Positions 5,220 to 5,283 of a stretch of 5,283 nt of DNA are shown one piece after another. The stretch's first letter is position 1, and each line of letters opens with the position of its first letter. Below the pieces are notes generated by a model that was not told where the DNA came from, ran no database searches, and worked only from the letters and a program-made list of their open reading frames with translations. The stretch is from Syntrophaceae bacterium (GTDB lineage Bacteria > Desulfobacterota > Syntrophia > Syntrophales > UBA5619), in the NCBI GenBank assembly GCA_023249795.1, contig JAHFBU010000134.1:1-5283 (forward strand), given 5' to 3'. The translations under genes and the position numbers were made by a program.

Positions 5220-5283
5220 AATTATTACTCAAAGGCGGCAGGATGATCGACCCCTCCCGCAAGTTGGACCAAACGGGTTCTCT
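5216..5283 (+). CDS. pyrC: Dihydroorotase, N-terminal fragment cut by the window edge
   Basis: The ATG (5216) overlaps the pyrB stop as ATGA, and GGGAGG (5204-5209) lies 6 bases upstream, so translation is probably coupled. The visible 22 residues begin MKLLLKGGRMIDPSRKLD, which fits the conserved start of type I dihydroorotases (LLIKGGRVIDPS-like, from memory). The enzyme cyclises carbamoyl-aspartate to dihydroorotate, the step after PyrB. The zinc-binding HxH motif would lie beyond the edge, so it is not possible to tell an active enzyme from the inactive pseudo-dihydroorotase found with some ATCases. Confidence 0.85.
   Translation, partial: MKLLLKGGRMIDPSRKLDQTGS

Overview
The window looks like ordinary chromosome from a moderately GC-rich Gram-negative-type bacterium. 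The pyrR-pyrB-pyrC order, the MgtE-like/NRAMP pair and the protein style fit a deltaproteobacterium-like lineage (Syntrophobacterales or Geobacter relatives). That placement is an inference from gene content and remembered family sequences, and it is weak at genus level.

Layout, left to right. Bases 1-59 are the 3' end of an unidentified gene with a hydrophobic C-terminus. Eight bases later lepB (signal peptidase I) begins on the + strand. A perfect bidirectional hairpin terminator (719-748) separates lepB from a convergent two-gene minus-strand unit. That unit holds a 420-residue soluble protein (two PRC-barrel-like segments, MgtE N-domain, CBS pair; 2071-3333), followed by an NRAMP-fold transporter (760-2037). 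Between this unit and the divergent pyr genes is a 330-base control region. It holds a 19-bp perfect inverted repeat, a candidate promoter, a PyrR-type RNA-binding hairpin, a short leader ORF and an intrinsic terminator. Then follow pyrR, pyrB and the first 68 bases of pyrC, all on the + strand.

How the parts work together. The pyr region reads as a self-regulated operon. PyrR and pyrimidine nucleotides would favour a leader terminator through a binding loop matching 13 of 14 positions of the Bacillus consensus, and the genes behind it encode early steps of UMP synthesis. A leader ORF has its ribosome site in the PyrR hairpin and its stop codon at the end of the terminator U-run, so a translation-linked layer of control is possible.

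The minus-strand pair is the most novel-looking system. The transporter keeps the NRAMP aspartate but lacks the metal-binding Asn and Met and the TM6 His. Its partner is the cytoplasmic Mg2+-sensing half of MgtE without the MgtE channel. I infer a two-component divalent-cation (possibly Mg2+) transporter with its sensor on a separate chain.
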